From Alphaproteobacteria bacterium (GTDB lineage: Bacteria > Pseudomonadota > Alphaproteobacteria > Caulobacterales > Maricaulaceae), in assembly GCA_016124205.1 (NCBI GenBank), contig WGOD01000001.1, forward strand, positions 310,001 through 374,000: a DNA stretch of 64,000 bases, in the 5' to 3' direction. Below are positions 1-9,411 of this stretch, piece by piece (positions within the stretch are counted from its first letter, which is position 1; every line of letters starts with the position of its first letter). A program made the position numbers and the translations under genes. Below the pieces are notes generated by a model. The model was not told the DNA's origin, made no database searches, and saw nothing but the letters and a program-made list of their open reading frames with translations.

Positions 1-1
1 C

Positions 2-1171
2 ATTCTGGACGGTGTGCGTACGCCGATCGGCCGCTATGGCGGGGCGCTGTCGAGCGTGCGTCCCGACGATCTTGCCGCGCATGCGATGACGGCGCTTCTG
101 GCGCGGCATCCGGGCCTCGATCCCGCTTCGCTCGACGAGGTGATCCTCGGCTGTGCCAACCAGGCGGGCGAAGACAACCGCAATGTCGCGCGCATGGCGC
201 TGCTGGTCGCAGGCCTGCCGCAGAGCGTGCCGGGCGTGACGGTGAACCGGCTGTGCGCCTCGGGCCTCGAAGCCGTGGCGCAGGCGGCGCGCGCGGTGAA
301 GACCGGTGAGGCGCGCTGCGTGATCGCCGGCGGCGTTGAAAGCATGTCGCGCGCGCCCTTCGTGATGGGAAAGGCGGAAAGCGCCTTCGACCGGCGTGCG
401 GAGATGTTCGACACGACGATCGGCTGGCGCTTCGTGAACCCGAAACTCAACGAGATTTACGGCTGCGAGGCGATGGGCGAGACGGCGGAAAACCTCGCCG
501 AGGAATTCGGCATTTCCCGCGAGGACCAGGACGCCTTCGCGCTGCGATCGCAAAGGCTTGCCGGTGCTTCTGAATCCAGACTGGCGGATCAGATCGTCGC
601 CGTTCCCGTGCCGCAACGACGGGGCGATCCGGTGTCGGTGACGAAGGACGAGCATCCACGCCCTGACGTATCACCGGACGATCTCGCCAAGCTGAAGCCG
701 GCCTTTCGCAAGGGTGGCAGCGTGACGGCCGGCAATGCGTCAGGCGTAAATGACGGCGCGGCGGCATTGCTGGTCGGTGGCGGGAAGTCCGGTGATCCAC
801 TGGCGCGGATCGTGTCCTACGCCACCGCCGGGGTCGCGCCGCGCACGATGGGGATCGGCCCGGTCCCGGCGAGCGAAAAGGCGCTGAAGCTTGCTGGCCT
901 CAGCCTCGATCAGATCGATGTGATCGAGCTCAACGAAGCCTTCGCCGCGCAGGTGCTCGCCTGTACGCGCAGCTGGGGCATCGCGGACGACGATCCGCGC
1001 CTCAACGCCTGGGGCGGGGCGGTCGCCCTCGGCCATCCGCTCGGCATGAGCGGCGCACGTCTGGCGCTGACGGCGGCGCACCGGTTGAAAGTGGAACAGG
1101 GTCGATACGCCCTCGTCACGCTGTGTGTCGGCGTCGGGCAGGGCGCGGCGATGGTGCTGGAGCGGGCGTAG
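2..1171 (+). CDS. pcaF: Acetyl-CoA acyltransferase, 3-oxoadipyl-CoA thiolase type (5' partial)
   Basis: Thiolase that cleaves a 3-oxoacyl-CoA with CoA. The reading frame is open to the window edge, with [11 protein letters not shown] before the first GTG, so only the first few residues are missing. Visible motifs are the acylated cysteine in NRLCASG, the NEAFAAQ motif, GHPLG with the base histidine, and CVGVGQG with the second cysteine. The stretch [13 protein letters not shown] is typical of the PcaF/PaaJ group that handles dicarboxylic CoA thioesters. It is transcribed toward the minus-strand kyn/anthraniloyl-CoA cluster, and I infer that it performs the final thiolysis of that pathway. The exact substrate is not shown by sequence. 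Confidence 0.88.
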   Translation: MLDGVRTPIGRYGGALSSVRPDDLAAHAMTALLARHPGLDPASLDEVILGCANQAGEDNRNVARMALLVAGLPQSVPGVTVNRLCASGLEAVAQAARAVKTGEARCVIAGGVESMSRAPFVMGKAESAFDRRAEMFDTTIGWRFVNPKLNEIYGCEAMGETAENLAEEFGISREDQDAFALRSQRLAGASESRLADQIVAVPVPQRRGDPVSVTKDEHPRPDVSPDDLAKLKPAFRKGGSVTAGNASGVNDGAAALLVGGGKSGDPLARIVSYATAGVAPRTMGIGPVPASEKALKLAGLSLDQIDVIELNEAFAAQVLACTRSWGIADDDPRLNAWGGAVALGHPLGMSGARLALTAAHRLKVEQGRYALVTLCVGVGQGAAMVLERA

Positions 1172-1180
1172 ACGACGAGT

Positions 1181-2011
1181 TCAGTATCCTTGGATGTAGG
1201 GCTCGACTCTTAGATTTCCGACTCTGGACAAACTTCCCTTCGGGCCCATCCCGACAAATTGTTTGAAATCGGTCGAAGTATCAAGCGTGTGATTGGGCAA
1301 TAAGATGAAGCCGTGAAGCCGCGCTTGAGCGCGCTGAATTGCGCCTCCAATTGGGCCGGAATTTTCTTTTACTTTTTCTAATACTATCTCACGGGGGTCA
1401 AATTCAATGTTGCCTTCAAAGCCATCCGATAGTTCTTTTGAAATAGATACCTTGTTGCTACCGATAACACCAAATGAGCCGTTAGGGTCTAAGTTAATTT
1501 TCGTATATTCCACTATGGAAGTTATCGGATTGAATTCGATTTTGTAACAATTTGGCGCAGACGAACCTTTCTTTGAAAGTTCAGAGCCTGTTAAAAAGGC
1601 CTCGAATGGCGATTGAACCTCTTTTATGTAACTGGTTGCTGCGGTGCAAATAAATCTAATAAATTCTTCGAATTCTGGAAATTCTTCATCGTAATTAATA
1701 CGCAAAGACTGGAAGGCGGAGGCACATAGGGAGTAAGTAAGGCTTGCGGATAGCGTGCTACCAGCAAAACAAAATCCAATATCTCCTTGAAACACCCGAC
1801 CGCAACCCGGACCATATTCTTCATCTCTAAATATCTCGAAAGGAAGGCGCAATAATTTTGCTGCGCGATCACTAAGGATCCGGGTGGAAGTGCCTTGAAT
1901 CTGGCTGGTGCTGCTAATGCGACTGTCTGCTACGATATTGAGTTGCTGTGATAGCGAAACTGAACCTTTGAAAATTGTTTCTCGTGGTTGCCAAACGATG
2001 ATGCTGGTCAA
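1181..2011 (-). CDS. Unknown protein, possible proteasome-like Ntn hydrolase; AT-rich
   Basis: A 276-aa protein that I do not recognise as a named family. The start is TTG with an AAGGGA-type ribosome site 9 bases upstream. After Met removal the N-terminus would be Thr (MTSIIVW). An ADSRIS segment follows near residue 28, then ILSDRAAKLL near 45-54 and a GDIGFCFAGS strand-helix. This order of Thr1, an Asp in a second strand, a Lys after a turn and a glycine turn resembles HslV/proteasome-beta Ntn hydrolases, but the assignment is inference. Base composition is clearly AT-rich, with ATA, AAT and TTA codons, unlike the flanking genes. That suggests horizontal gain at the edge of the catabolic cluster. 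Confidence 0.6.
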   Translation of the reverse strand: MTSIIVWQPRETIFKGSVSLSQQLNIVADSRISSTSQIQGTSTRILSDRAAKLLRLPFEIFRDEEYGPGCGRVFQGDIGFCFAGSTLSASLTYSLCASAFQSLRINYDEEFPEFEEFIRFICTAATSYIKEVQSPFEAFLTGSELSKKGSSAPNCYKIEFNPITSIVEYTKINLDPNGSFGVIGSNKVSISKELSDGFEGNIEFDPREIVLEKVKENSGPIGGAIQRAQARLHGFILLPNHTLDTSTDFKQFVGMGPKGSLSRVGNLRVEPYIQGY

Positions 2012-2041
2012 TGTGATTTTTCCCTTTTAATCAGTTGGGAA

Positions 2042-2440
2042 CTAGGTTTGTCCCGGGATCACCGCCGTCGTTTCGATCTCGACCTTGGCGCGGGGTTCGA
2101 TCAGGCCGGCGACGATGACGAAGGCCATGACGGGATAGTTGCGGCCCATCATCTCCTTCCAGATCGCGCCGATCTGTTTGCCCGCGGCGAGGTATTCGTC
2201 GCGGTCGGTGATGTAGCCGGTCATGCGCACGACGTGCTCCGGGCCGGCGCCGGCCTCCTTAAGGACGGCGAGCGTATTCTTCAGAACCTGGCGGAATTGT
2301 TCCGTGAAATCATCGGAGACGATGGTCTCGGTCTCGTCCCAGCCGATCTGTCCGGCGACGAAGATCTGGCGGCCAAACACGGCGATGCCGTTGGAATAAC
2401 CCTTGGGTCGCGGCCAGCCTTCGGGTTGAAGTATCTGCAT
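2042..2440 (-). CDS. RidA/YjgF family enamine/imine deaminase
   Basis: A 132-aa protein, the usual RidA length. It has the FVAGQIGWDE strand, a central helix and the C-terminal EPRAKVEIE segment, whose arginine binds the substrate carboxylate in this family. RidA proteins hydrolyse enamines and imines to ketones plus ammonia. It is the last gene of the kynA-to-ridA run, and its ATG overlaps the upstream acyl-CoA dehydrogenase stop by one base. I infer that it releases the amino group of a 2-amino-cyclohexene-carboxyl-CoA-derived intermediate. A housekeeping role in clearing 2-aminoacrylate is the alternative. Confidence 0.85.
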   Translation of the reverse strand: MQILQPEGWPRPKGYSNGIAVFGRQIFVAGQIGWDETETIVSDDFTEQFRQVLKNTLAVLKEAGAGPEHVVRMTGYITDRDEYLAAGKQIGAIWKEMMGRNYPVMAFVIVAGLIEPRAKVEIETTAVIPGQT

Positions 2441-3606
2441 CAGCTTTCTCCCAGAACCTGCCGCGCAATCACTATTTTCTGGACTTCCGATGCGCCCTCA
2501 TAGATGCGCAGGGCACGGATTTCCCGGTAGAGTGCTTCCGGCACCGAACCGACCGTGACGCCGAGCCCGCCGAAGATCTGCACCGCCTTGTCGATCGTGT
2601 GCTGCGCGGTCTCGGTGGCGTGCAGTTTCGCCATCGCGGCTTCACGGGTCACGCGCGGCGCGCCGCCATCCTTGGCCCAGGCCGCGCGGTAGATGAGGAG
2701 GGCGGAGGCGTCGATGTCGAGCGCCATTTCCGCGATCTGAGACTGGACGATCTGGAGATCGGCAAGCGATGCGCCAAAGAGCTTGCGGCTCGTGGCGCGG
2801 TAGGCCGCCTCGTGCATTGCACGACGGGCGAAACCCAGCGCTGTGGCGGCGACGGTGGATCGGAAGACGTCCAGCGTAGCCATGGCATATTTAAAACCTT
2901 GGTTGATTTCGCCGATCAAAGCTGACTTTGGAATGCGACAGTCCGTGAAACGAAGTCTCGCGAGTGGATGCGGCGCTATCACCTTAATGCGTTCAGCAAT
3001 CTCGAGACCTGGAGTGTCTGCAGGAACGATGAAAGCGGAAATTCCGCGTGCACCTGCTGCGCCTGTCCTCGCAAACAGGGTGTAGAAGTCCGCAATCCCG
3101 CCATTTGATATGTAGGTCTTTTCCCCGTTGAGCACGTAATCATTTCCGTCGGACCGTGCTTCCAACGCTAGTGAAGATACATCTGAACCTGCGTTCGGTT
3201 CAGTTAGTGCAAAGGCTGCCACCGCTGTGCCGTTCGCCACTTTCGGAAGCCACTCGGACTTCTGACTTTCTGATCCGAACAGAGAAATCGTTCCGGACCC
3301 AAGCCCCTGCATGGCGAAGACGAAGTCAGCAAGGCCTGAATGATACGCCAGCTTCTCGCGGATCAGGCAAAGTGATCGAACATCGAGACTTTCTGTTTTT
3401 CCACCGTATGCGGACGGCACTGCGTAGCGTGTGAAACCGGCGTCCGACAACAGAGCGAGGATTTCGCTGCACTCGGTATCAATGTCCTTTTTGTGGATAA
3501 AGCCAGTGTCGGCAAAAATATCCATCGCCCACTGCATAATCGAATGCCCCAAATAGTGATGGGATTCTTCGAAGAAAGGCCAATATAGGTCTTCTCGTTC
3601 GATCAT
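2440..3606 (-). CDS. Acyl-CoA dehydrogenase
   Basis: FAD enzyme that oxidises an acyl-CoA to the 2-enoyl-CoA, passing electrons to ETF. The 388-aa product starts at the ATG 2 bases after the enoyl-CoA hydratase stop. The ORF-track start at 3741 would run into that gene. Family landmarks are [22 protein letters not shown], the C-terminal QIFGGLGV and YEGASEVQ, with the expected catalytic glutamate. Oddly, the 5' two thirds (about 2885-3606) has lower GC and different codon use from the 3' third, as if the gene were a recombinant. It probably works in ring-opening/beta-oxidation after anthraniloyl-CoA reduction. Confidence 0.88.
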   Translation of the reverse strand: MIEREDLYWPFFEESHHYLGHSIMQWAMDIFADTGFIHKKDIDTECSEILALLSDAGFTRYAVPSAYGGKTESLDVRSLCLIREKLAYHSGLADFVFAMQGLGSGTISLFGSESQKSEWLPKVANGTAVAAFALTEPNAGSDVSSLALEARSDGNDYVLNGEKTYISNGGIADFYTLFARTGAAGARGISAFIVPADTPGLEIAERIKVIAPHPLARLRFTDCRIPKSALIGEINQGFKYAMATLDVFRSTVAATALGFARRAMHEAAYRATSRKLFGASLADLQIVQSQIAEMALDIDASALLIYRAAWAKDGGAPRVTREAAMAKLHATETAQHTIDKAVQIFGGLGVTVGSVPEALYREIRALRIYEGASEVQKIVIARQVLGES

Positions 3607-3608
3607 CG

Positions 3609-4421
3609 TCAATTGCCCTCGAAGACCGGCTTTTCCTTCTTCACGAAGGCGCGGTAGGCGCGGCGGAAATCCTCGGTCTGCATGCAGATCGCCTGGGCCT
3701 GGGCCTCGGCCTCGATCGCTTGGTGGATGCCCATGTCCCATTCCGCGTTCAGCTGGTTCTTTGTCATGGCGTTGGCGAAGTTCGGCCCGGCGGCGATCCG
3801 CGCTGCGAGGTCGTTGGCGGTGGCCATCAGCTCGCCCTGCGGCACGACACGGTTCCAGAAGCCCCAGGCCTCGCCTTCCTCTGCGCTCATCGAGCGGCCG
3901 AGAAAGAGGAGTTCGCTCGCCCGGCCCTGACCGATGATGCGGGGCAGGATGGCGCAGGCGCCCATGTCGCAGCCTGCGAGGCCGACCCGATTGAACAGGA
4001 AAGCCGTCTTGGTCTCCGGCGTGGCAACGCGCAGGTCGGATGCCATGGCGAGAATCGCCCCGGCACCGACGCAGACCCCGTCCGCTGCCGTGATGACGGG
4101 CTGCGGGCAGTCCCGGATCGCCTTCACGAGGTCGCCCGTCATGCGTGTGAAGGCGAGGAGGCCCGGCATGTCCATCTCGGTCAGCGGACCGATGATCTCG
4201 TGCACATCGCCGCCGGAACAGAAATTCCCGCCTTCGCCGGTCAGGATCACCGCCTTCACTTCGGGCCGGTAGACGAGCGCCCGGAAGGTGTCGCGCAGCT
4301 CGGCATAGCTGTCGAAGGTCAGCGGGTTCTTCCGCTCGGGCCGGTTGAGCGTGACCGTGGCCACGCCCTCGGCGAAATCCCAGCGGAAGTGTTCGGGGAC
4401 GAAGGTTTCCGGGTTCATCAT
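3609..4421 (-). CDS. Enoyl-CoA hydratase/isomerase family protein
   Basis: A 270-aa crotonase-fold protein. It has the oxyanion-hole segments [13 protein letters not shown] and [20 protein letters not shown], and [18 protein letters not shown] in the active-site region. It starts 7 bases after the SDR stop; a second in-frame ATG lies one codon later. Crotonase members hydrate, isomerise or hydrolytically open ring CoA thioesters, so this one may open or hydrate the alicyclic ring made by the upstream monooxygenase/reductase. The precise reaction is not readable from sequence. Confidence 0.88.
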   Translation of the reverse strand: MMNPETFVPEHFRWDFAEGVATVTLNRPERKNPLTFDSYAELRDTFRALVYRPEVKAVILTGEGGNFCSGGDVHEIIGPLTEMDMPGLLAFTRMTGDLVKAIRDCPQPVITAADGVCVGAGAILAMASDLRVATPETKTAFLFNRVGLAGCDMGACAILPRIIGQGRASELLFLGRSMSAEEGEAWGFWNRVVPQGELMATANDLAARIAAGPNFANAMTKNQLNAEWDMGIHQAIEAEAQAQAICMQTEDFRRAYRAFVKKEKPVFEGN

Positions 4422-4428
4422 TCTTGCC

Positions 4429-5187
4429 TTATGGCGCGCCGCCGTCGAGCGAAATGGCCTTGCCGTTCACCGTAAAGCTGTTCGGATGACAGAGCCAGAA
4501 GACGCATTCGGCGACTTCCTCGACCTGGATCAGGCGCTTCTGCGGGTTCATGCCCGCCAGTTCGGCGATCGCCTGTTCGCGCGAGCGTCCGGTGTTCGAC
4601 ATGATCGTGTTGATCGCGTTTTCCGCCATGTCGGTCTCGACATAGGCCGGGCAGACGGCGTTCACCGTGACTTTCGTCTGACCCCATTCGGCGGCGAGCG
4701 CCTTGGTCATGCCGACGACGGCATGCTTCGAGGCGCAATAGTGCGAGATGTAGGGTCCGCCGCGCAGACCCGCGACACTGGCGATGTTCACGACGCGGCC
4801 GTAGTCGCCACCCATCAGATCCTTCAGCGCCGCCTTGGTGCAGTGGAAGACACCGTCGACATTGACGTTCTGGATGCGGCGGAACTCGTCATAGTCGAGC
4901 TTGTGGAAGGGCCTCCCCGAAGCGATCCCCGCATTGTTGACGAGGATGTCGATCTTGCCGCCCTCGCTGGCCTTGGCGAAGGCCGCGGCGACACTGGCGG
5001 GATCGGTCACATCGCACTGGATGGCCGTCGCGCCATCGATTTCCGCGGCGGCCTTTTCGAGACGCTCCAGATTGCGGCCCATCAGGACGGTGGACGCGCC
5101 ATCGGCGGCGAGACGTTTCGCGGTCGCGAGGCCGATGCCCGTGCCGCCCCCGGTGATGACCGCGCGGCGGCCCTTGAGAACACTCAT
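4429..5187 (-). CDS. SDR family NAD(P)-dependent dehydrogenase
   Basis: A 252-aa classical short-chain dehydrogenase. It has the [10 protein letters not shown] cofactor loop, the NNAG motif, the catalytic serine in NIASVAG and the SHYCASK catalytic Tyr-x-x-x-Lys. The C-terminus SLDGGAP is typical of fabG-like and 3-hydroxyacyl-CoA dehydrogenases. The start codon overlaps the stop of the monooxygenase/reductase by 4 bases (ATGA), so the two are translationally coupled. Likely role: oxidation or reduction of a hydroxyl or keto group on the alicyclic CoA intermediate. Confidence 0.9.
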   Translation of the reverse strand: MSVLKGRRAVITGGGTGIGLATAKRLAADGASTVLMGRNLERLEKAAAEIDGATAIQCDVTDPASVAAAFAKASEGGKIDILVNNAGIASGRPFHKLDYDEFRRIQNVNVDGVFHCTKAALKDLMGGDYGRVVNIASVAGLRGGPYISHYCASKHAVVGMTKALAAEWGQTKVTVNAVCPAYVETDMAENAINTIMSNTGRSREQAIAELAGMNPQKRLIQVEEVAECVFWLCHPNSFTVNGKAISLDGGAP

Positions 5188-7469
5188 ACCTTCAATTCCC
5201 CCATTTCTGCGGCGCGCTCGAGATTGCGCGCCAACTGGCTGATTCCGGCTCGATACTGTTTCGGGACGTTCGCCCCGCGATACTGAAGCTCTGCCGCCGC
5301 CCGCAGCGTCCAGTTCGGATCGGCGAGGTGCGGGCGCGCCAGCGCGACGAGGTCGGCGCGGCCGGCGGCGAGGATCGAATTGACGTGATCGGTCTCGTAA
5401 ATGTTGCCGACGGCCATGGTGGCGCAGTGCAGCGTGTTGCGGACCTGATCGGAGAAGGGCGTCTGGAACATGCGGCCATAGACGGGTTGGGCCAGCGGTG
5501 TGGTCTGACCCGCCGAGACATCGATCAGATCGGCGCCCGCCTCAATGAAGGCTTCGGCGATCTTCACCGTGTCATCCGGCGTGATGCCGTCTTCGCCCAG
5601 CCAGTCGGTCGCCGACAGGCGCACGGCCATTGGCTTGTCGGCCGGCCAGGCCGCGCGCATCGCGCGGAACACTTCGAGCGGGAAACGGAGCCGGTTTTCG
5701 AGACTTCCGCCGTATTGGTCCGTCCGCTTGTTCGATACCGGCGTGATGAAGGAGGACAGGAGATAGCCGTGCGCGGCGTGCAGTTCGACCATGTCGAAGC
5801 CGCATGTGAGCGCGCGCATCGTGGCCGCGACAAAATCCTCGCGCACTTCGTCCATGTCAGCGCGGGTCATCTCACGGGGCAGCGGATGGGTCGGATCCCA
5901 CGGGACCGGAGAAGGAGCGATGGTCTGCCAGCCGCCCTCGGTCAGGGGCTGGTTGTCGCCGTCCCACGGCAGCCGCGTCGCGCCCTTGCGCCCGGCATGG
6001 GCCAGCTGGATGGCGATCTTCGCGCCGGAGCGGATGTGGACGAAATCGACGATGCGCGTCCACGCCTCGGCCTGTTCGTCATTCCACAGCCCGGTGCATC
6101 CCGGCGTGATGCGGCCCGTGGGGCTGACATCCGTCATCTCGGTATAGACCAGACCCGCTCCGCCCAGCGCGCGGGCGCCGAGATGGACGAGGTGGAAGTC
6201 GTTCGGGATGCCGTCCTCGGCGGAATACATGCACATCGGCGAAACGACGACGCGGTTCATCAACTCCATGTTCCGGATGCGGAAAGGCGCGAACATGGGC
6301 GGACGTTCGTCCGCACCGGACTTTTCCGCGAACCAGCGCTCCACCTTGCCGAGCCATTCCGGATCACGAAGGCGAAGGTTTTCGTGGCTGACGCGCTGTG
6401 ACCGGGTCAGCAGGGCATAGGCGAACTGGATCGGGTCGAAATGCGTGTAGCGTGGAATGTTCTCGAACCATTCCGTCGAGTTCCGGGCCGCGCTCTGCAG
6501 CTTCAGGACTTCGACCTTCCGCGTCTCCTGATAGTCGTGCAGCGCTTCGTCCAGCGGACGTTCCGATTGCGTCAACGCATCGGCCAGCATGATCGCGTCC
6601 TCGAACGCCAGCTTGGTGCCCGATCCGATGGAGAAGTGCGCCGTGTGGGCGGCATCGCCGAGGAGGATGATGTTGTCCTTGATCCAGGTTTCGCACAGCA
6701 CCCGGCGGAAATTGAGCCAGGACCCGCCGCGCAGGTGTTTGGCGTTGCTCATCAGGGCATGGCCATCGAGCCAGTCCGCGAACAAGGCTTCGCAGGCGCG
6801 GCAGGTCTCGTCCTGGTCCATCGTGTCGAAGCCGAGGCCGCGCCATGTCTCTTCCGAACATTCGACGATGAAGGTCGAGAGGTCATCGTCGAAACGGTAG
6901 GCATGGGCCCAGACCCAGCCATGGGGCGTTTCGACGAAAGCGAAGGTGAAGGCCTCGAACACCTTCTTCGTGCCGAGCCAGACGAATTTGTTGGCGCGCA
7001 GATCGATGTCGGGCTTGAAGACGTCCCTGTGGGCTTCGCGGATCCGGGAATTGATGCCGTCGCTGGCGACGATCATGTCATATCCGGAAAGGCTTTCGAG
7101 AGAGGGATCGATCTCGGTCTCGAACTTCAGCCCGACGCCGAGCTCACGGGCCCGGTCCTGCAACAGGTTCAGAAGCCGCATCCGGCCGATGCCGGAAAAA
7201 CCATGCCCGCCGGAGCGTTCCTCCGTGCCCCGGAAATAGACCGCGATATCGTCCCAATGCGCGAGGCTGTCGGCAATGACGGCCGCGCTTTCCGGGTCGT
7301 TGGCGCGCAGATTGTCCATCGTCTGGTCGGAGAAGACGACGCCCCAGCCGAAAGTGTCATCCGGAGCATTGCGCTCGAAGACATCGACCGTGCAGGACGG
7401 ATCGCGGAGCTTCATCGAGATCGCGAAATAGAGGCCGGCGGGGCCGCCGCCGATGCAGGCGATCTTCAT
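5184..7469 (-). CDS. 2-aminobenzoyl-CoA monooxygenase/reductase-type bifunctional flavoprotein
   Basis: A 761-aa fusion. Residues 1 to about 390 form a PHBH-type FAD monooxygenase, with IGGGPAGL at the N-terminus and [16 protein letters not shown] near 280. Residues from about 395 form an old-yellow-enzyme-type FMN reductase ([45 protein letters not shown]). This architecture is that of anthraniloyl-CoA monooxygenase/reductase (Azoarcus evansii type) and of salicylyl-CoA 5-hydroxylase relatives. The former both hydroxylates and reduces the ring of 2-aminobenzoyl-CoA. The kynureninase gene directly upstream, which makes anthranilate, favours the anthraniloyl-CoA substrate. Confidence 0.9.
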   Translation of the reverse strand: MKIACIGGGPAGLYFAISMKLRDPSCTVDVFERNAPDDTFGWGVVFSDQTMDNLRANDPESAAVIADSLAHWDDIAVYFRGTEERSGGHGFSGIGRMRLLNLLQDRARELGVGLKFETEIDPSLESLSGYDMIVASDGINSRIREAHRDVFKPDIDLRANKFVWLGTKKVFEAFTFAFVETPHGWVWAHAYRFDDDLSTFIVECSEETWRGLGFDTMDQDETCRACEALFADWLDGHALMSNAKHLRGGSWLNFRRVLCETWIKDNIILLGDAAHTAHFSIGSGTKLAFEDAIMLADALTQSERPLDEALHDYQETRKVEVLKLQSAARNSTEWFENIPRYTHFDPIQFAYALLTRSQRVSHENLRLRDPEWLGKVERWFAEKSGADERPPMFAPFRIRNMELMNRVVVSPMCMYSAEDGIPNDFHLVHLGARALGGAGLVYTEMTDVSPTGRITPGCTGLWNDEQAEAWTRIVDFVHIRSGAKIAIQLAHAGRKGATRLPWDGDNQPLTEGGWQTIAPSPVPWDPTHPLPREMTRADMDEVREDFVAATMRALTCGFDMVELHAAHGYLLSSFITPVSNKRTDQYGGSLENRLRFPLEVFRAMRAAWPADKPMAVRLSATDWLGEDGITPDDTVKIAEAFIEAGADLIDVSAGQTTPLAQPVYGRMFQTPFSDQVRNTLHCATMAVGNIYETDHVNSILAAGRADLVALARPHLADPNWTLRAAAELQYRGANVPKQYRAGISQLARNLERAAEMGELKV

Positions 7470-7534
7470 GCGCTGAACGTCCTCCCCAGGATCGATTCCG
7501 CTTCGTTGCGTGCGAGACTAGACGCGGGATGGCC

Positions 7535-8776
7535 TCACGTCACGGCGGCACGCTGTGCGTATCTGTCGTTCCGCCATTCACCGCTCTCCATGACGCCGCG
7601 AATGGCCTCAACCGCGTGCCAGACGTCTTCAAAGCTGTTGTAGAGCGGGGCGAAGCCGAATCGCAGAATGTCCGGTGCGCGGAAGTCGCCGATCACGCCG
7701 CGCGCGATGACGGCCTGCATGATCGCGTAGCCGTCCGGGTGGTGGAAGGAGACCTGGCTGCCGCGTTCGGCCTCGTCCGCCGGGCAGGCGAGGGTGAAGC
7801 CGTGTTGGTCGCAGAGGTCTTCCATAAGGGCGACGAAAAGCGAGCCGAGCGCCAGCGACTTGAAGCGGATCATGGTCATGTCAGCGTCGAGCATGAGGTC
7901 GAGGCCGGTTTCGAGCGCGGCCATGCCCAGAATGCCTGGCGTGCCGCACTGGAAACGGTCGATGCCGGGGGCCGGGCGATAGGTGTCGTCGAACTCAAAG
8001 GGCGCGGCATGGCCGAGCCAGCCGGACAGGGCCGGGAAGACACTTTCCTGATGGCGTTTCGCCGCGAAAATGAAGGCCGGGGCGCCGGGCCCGCCATTGA
8101 GATATTTGTAGCCGCAGCCGACGGCGAAGTCGGCGTTTGCACCGTTCAGATCGACCTTCACTGCACCGGCGCTGTGCGACAGATCCCAGATCACCGGGAT
8201 ACCCTTCTCATGGGCTGCGGCGGTGACCGCCTTCATGTCGCGCATGCGTCCGGTCTTGTAGTGAACATGGGTCAGGAGAAGGGCGGCAACGGTTTCGTCG
8301 AGCGCACCCATGATGTCTTCGCCGTCGACAAGCCGGGTCTCGATCCGTCCTCCCGACAGCACGGACAGGCCCTGCATCATGTAGACGTCGGTCGGGAAGT
8401 TCCCGCGCTCCGACAGCAGGGTCGTTCGCTCCGGATTCAGTTGAAGACACGCGGAGAGCGCCTTGAATACATTGATGGATGTGGAGTCCGCTGCGACGAC
8501 TTCATCGGCTCCGGCGCCGATAAGCCGCGCGATCTTCGTGCCGACGCGGCGGGGGGCATGGATCCAGTCGGCCGTGTTCCAGGACCGGATCAGGTCGCGG
8601 CCCCATTCCTCGCGGACGACGGTTTCGATCCGCTCCGGCGTCGCCTTCGGAAGACAGCCCAGCGAATTGCCGTCGAGATAGATCACACCTTCGGGAATCT
8701 CGAAGCGGTCGCGGAAGCTGGCGAGTGGATCCTTGCGGTCCATTTCGCGGACGGAATCGAGCGTCAGTTCGGTCAT
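7535..8776 (-). CDS. kynU: Kynureninase
   Basis: PLP enzyme that splits kynurenine into anthranilate and alanine. The 413-aa product starts at ATG 8776; the ORF track begins one TTG codon earlier. It has YLDGNSLGCLP near the N-terminus, the DLSHSAGAV segment binding the cofactor ring, and GYKYLNGGPGAP with the Schiff-base lysine. The start overlaps the kynB stop by one base (TGATG). It ends 65 bases before the monooxygenase/reductase gene with no terminator seen between, consistent with one long operon from kynA. Confidence 0.95.
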   Translation of the reverse strand: MTELTLDSVREMDRKDPLASFRDRFEIPEGVIYLDGNSLGCLPKATPERIETVVREEWGRDLIRSWNTADWIHAPRRVGTKIARLIGAGADEVVAADSTSINVFKALSACLQLNPERTTLLSERGNFPTDVYMMQGLSVLSGGRIETRLVDGEDIMGALDETVAALLLTHVHYKTGRMRDMKAVTAAAHEKGIPVIWDLSHSAGAVKVDLNGANADFAVGCGYKYLNGGPGAPAFIFAAKRHQESVFPALSGWLGHAAPFEFDDTYRPAPGIDRFQCGTPGILGMAALETGLDLMLDADMTMIRFKSLALGSLFVALMEDLCDQHGFTLACPADEAERGSQVSFHHPDGYAIMQAVIARGVIGDFRAPDILRFGFAPLYNSFEDVWHAVEAIRGVMESGEWRNDRYAQRAAVT

Positions 8777-9411
8777 CAAAGGCTCCGCAGAATGGCGCGC
8801 ATCGGGGCGGCGTCGGCTCCGGCGATCTTGAGGGGAAGCGCGATCAGCTCGTAATCGCCCTCCGGGACGTCGTCGAGGACGAGGCCTTCGAGGATGCGCA
8901 TGTCCGCCCGGCGTACGGCGTGATGCGCGTCGAGCGTCTTGGAGGTTTCCTTGTCCATCGAGGCACTGTCGATGCCGACGAGTTTCACGCCGGCGCTTGC
9001 GAGCACTTCGATGGTTTCGGGGGCCACGGCGGTGAAGCCGGAATCCCAGACCTCGTGCGGGAAGGCGTCATAGGTTCGGAACAGGACACGGGTCTGACCG
9101 GCGAGCTTGGCGGTGTCGAAGTCCGACGGTTTCACGGTCCCGCGCGCATGCCGCACATCGAAGACGCGGCAGGGGCCGACATAGGGGGCGAGATCGACGG
9201 CTTCGATGGCCGCGCCATCGGGGTCGTAATGCAGGGGCGCATCACCGTGCGCACCGGAATGCGTCGACAGCGTGAGCCTTGAGACATTGACCGGGCAGTC
9301 GCCCTCGAGCGCCCAGGTCCGTTCGATCGAGAAGGCGGTATCACCCGGCCAGACTGGCAGGCCGGGGCGCAGGGTTTGGGAGATGTCCCAGATACGCCTC
9401 GTGTCGCTCAC
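8776..9411 (-). CDS. kynB: Kynurenine formamidase (arylformamidase), cyclase-fold
   Basis: Hydrolyses N-formylkynurenine to kynurenine and formate. I place the start at GTG 9411, which overlaps the kynA stop by 4 bases (GTGA) and gives 211 aa (VSDTRRIWDISQTL), the normal KynB length. The ORF track extends it falsely to 9552. Metal ligands of the cyclase family are visible in THSGAHGDAPLHYD, and DSASMDKETSK matches the KynB group. It sits between kynA and kynU as expected. Confidence 0.94.
   Translation of the reverse strand: MSDTRRIWDISQTLRPGLPVWPGDTAFSIERTWALEGDCPVNVSRLTLSTHSGAHGDAPLHYDPDGAAIEAVDLAPYVGPCRVFDVRHARGTVKPSDFDTAKLAGQTRVLFRTYDAFPHEVWDSGFTAVAPETIEVLASAGVKLVGIDSASMDKETSKTLDAHHAVRRADMRILEGLVLDDVPEGDYELIALPLKIAGADAAPMRAILRSL

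Noticed and set aside
1181-2011. AT-rich island as a prophage or insertion sequence
   Set aside because: No transposase, integrase, terminal repeats or target duplication can be seen; only a single ORF is involved.
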